Position numbers and translations under genes: made by a program
Shown: positions 63,189-64,000 of the stretch, piece after piece
How positions within the stretch are numbered: the stretch's first letter is position 1
Layout: the number at the start of each line of letters is the position of its first letter
From: Rubrivivax sp.
Lineage (GTDB): Bacteria > Pseudomonadota > Gammaproteobacteria > Burkholderiales > Burkholderiaceae_C
Length of the DNA: 64,000 nucleotides
NCBI GenBank assembly: GCA_016719535.1
Contig: JADJYX010000047.1
Span: forward strand, 248,001 to 312,000
Direction of reading: 5' to 3'
The notes under the pieces: model-generated
Databases searched by the model: none
What the model saw: the letters and a program-made list of their open reading frames with translations, nothing else
What the model was told of the DNA's origin: nothing

Positions 63189-64000
63189 TCAGCGGGCCTG
63201 GAAGGCCGCCTGCTGCCCCAGCATGTCCATCACGTGCTGGGGCATGCTCGACCGCAGCTGCCGCTCGAGCTGCTCCAGGTGGCTGGACACCGCCCGGAAC
63301 GAGCCGACCTTCTGGTACAGCAGGTTCTTCTCCTGCGACAACTGCAGCAGCATGGCCTGGGCCCGCTGCCTCACCAGGTTGGCGCGATCCCGCTGGGTCT
63401 GCTGCAGGGTGTAGTCCTTGTCGAGGGCTGCCATGCCCACGCGCAGGTTGCGCTCCAGGAAGACGTAGGCGTAGTCGGCCGCGATCACGTCGCGGTACTG
63501 GGCGATCAGGCTGTCGGACAGCCCGGAACCGGGGATCGTCGCGCCGATCGAGAGCATCTTGTAGACCGGCTCGGTGGTCTGGTTGACGAAGCCGACCTCG
63601 GCCGAGTTGTTCGGGATCGCCGTGCGCGTGGCGATCTTGTCGGCGATCGAGCGCATCATGGTCTCGACGCGGGCGGTGAAGGGCGTGTGGGTGTAGCTGG
63701 TGTTCAGCGTCACCACGTCGCAGTCGGTGTAGTTGTTGCACCGGAGCAGGTGCTGCGTGACGTTGGTGCCGGTGCCCGCCGCCTGGCCGTACAGCAGCTG
63801 GCTGATCGAGGTGATCGTCGGCGCCACGGGTTCGGGGTCGCGCGCCGCATCCTCGGGGTAGAAGATCACCGTGCCGACGATGCTCATGATGAGCTCGCGC
63901 TCCTGGTCGTCGAGGTAGGTGCCGGTGCGCTGCAGCGCCTTCCAGGTCAGGTTGCCGACGAAGGGCGCCTTGTTGCGGATGTTGGCGTCGCCCGAGGATC
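63189..64000 (-). CDS. traH: Conjugal transfer protein TraH, 3' part
   Basis: The last 270 codons of a TraH-type protein; the start lies beyond the window. Motifs include Asn-Leu-Thr-Trp-Lys-Ala-Leu, Glu-Arg-Glu-Leu-Ile-Met-Ser-Ile-Val-Gly-Thr-Val-Ile-Phe (conserved in TraH). A Cys pair follows in Leu-Arg-Cys-Asn-Asn-Tyr-Thr-Asp-Cys, then a helical coiled-coil-like end rich in Gln and Leu. TraH is a periplasmic/outer-membrane-associated part of F-type pilus assembly and works with TraG, whose gene starts 76 bases downstream. Confidence 0.75.
   Translation of the reverse strand, partial: SSGDANIRNKAPFVGNLTWKALQRTGTYLDDQERELIMSIVGTVIFYPEDAARDPEPVAPTITSISQLLYGQAAGTGTNVTQHLLRCNNYTDCDVVTLNTSYTHTPFTARVETMMRSIADKIATRTAIPNNSAEVGFVNQTTEPVYKMLSIGATIPGSGLSDSLIAQYRDVIAADYAYVFLERNLRVGMAALDKDYTLQQTQRDRANLVRQRAQAMLLQLSQEKNLLYQKVGSFRAVSSHLEQLERQLRSSMPQHVMDMLGQQAAFQAR

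Larger units (their letters stand above)
58519..64000. mobile_element. End of an integrative and conjugative element
   Basis: Beyond the icd terminator the gene content changes to a P4-type integrase followed by convergent conjugation genes of the F-type mating apparatus (traG-like, traH-like), and continues past the window. No tRNA gene lies at the boundary. Direct repeats defining the attachment site could not be identified, because only one end is visible; the boundary given is the end of the icd terminator and is approximate. Confidence 0.65.

Overview
The window is high-GC chromosomal DNA from a betaproteobacterium, most likely in the Burkholderiales (Rubrivivax/Leptothrix/Ideonella-like group). 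The evidence is the conserved exbB-exbD-lpxK-trm112-kdsB-adk order, the ccoNOQP cluster with ccoI, ccoS, fnr and hemN, a PEP-CTERM protein, and many TonB-dependent receptors. No tRNA, rRNA or CRISPR was seen.

Left part (1-5.0 kb): debris and surface functions. It holds a broken secreted protein fused to a prepilin motif, an intact PEP-CTERM protein, a very long TonB-like coiled-coil protein interrupted by a +1 frameshift, an IS3 remnant, a frameshifted thioesterase and stubs of two further genes. From 5.0 to 14.4 kb lies an accessory metabolic island with two paralogous TetR regulators, each divergent from oxidoreductase genes. Both control regions carry ATGATG/CATCAT palindromes. The island includes a DsbA-fold isomerase, an SDR, a MATE exporter, a PaaI-type thioesterase, an SCP2-like protein, two tandem alpha/beta-hydrolases, an Old Yellow Enzyme homologue and a quinone-reductase-like MDR. 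Next come remnants of an intradiol dioxygenase and an enolase-superfamily enzyme. A copper-type outer-membrane receptor follows, paired with a DUF2946-like protein, and then monooxygenase and IS91-type scraps.

Middle (19.5-40 kb): a DUF1330 protein, a small zinc-ribbon protein, a SNF2 helicase with its SWIM-domain partner, and tadA overlapping ldcA. These lead into a Yej-like peptide ABC transporter (binding lipoprotein, two permeases, double ATPase). A Phd/PIN toxin-antitoxin pair sits inside this operon. Two large tandem TonB-dependent receptors follow, each with strong hairpins downstream and palindromes upstream.

Right part (40-58.5 kb): core genes. These are an SDR of the HSD10 type (frameshifted) behind a palindrome resembling MerR/LiuR sites, adk, kdsB, trm112, lpxK, exbD, exbB, xseA, sodB and a DUF192 protein. 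The microaerobic respiration block follows: ccoI, ccoS, ccoNOQP, a FixH-like gene, fnr, hemN and a SafE-like gene. FNR boxes lie before ccoI, before ccoN and between fnr and hemN, and at the first two the spacing to a -10 element fits class II activation. icd follows, with a strong terminator.

The last 5.4 kb is the end of an integrative conjugative element: a P4-type integrase and F-type traG/traH genes. Seven genes or fragments across the window are broken by a frameshift in the same direction (one extra base). This may be assembly error and should be settled before the genes are called pseudogenes.
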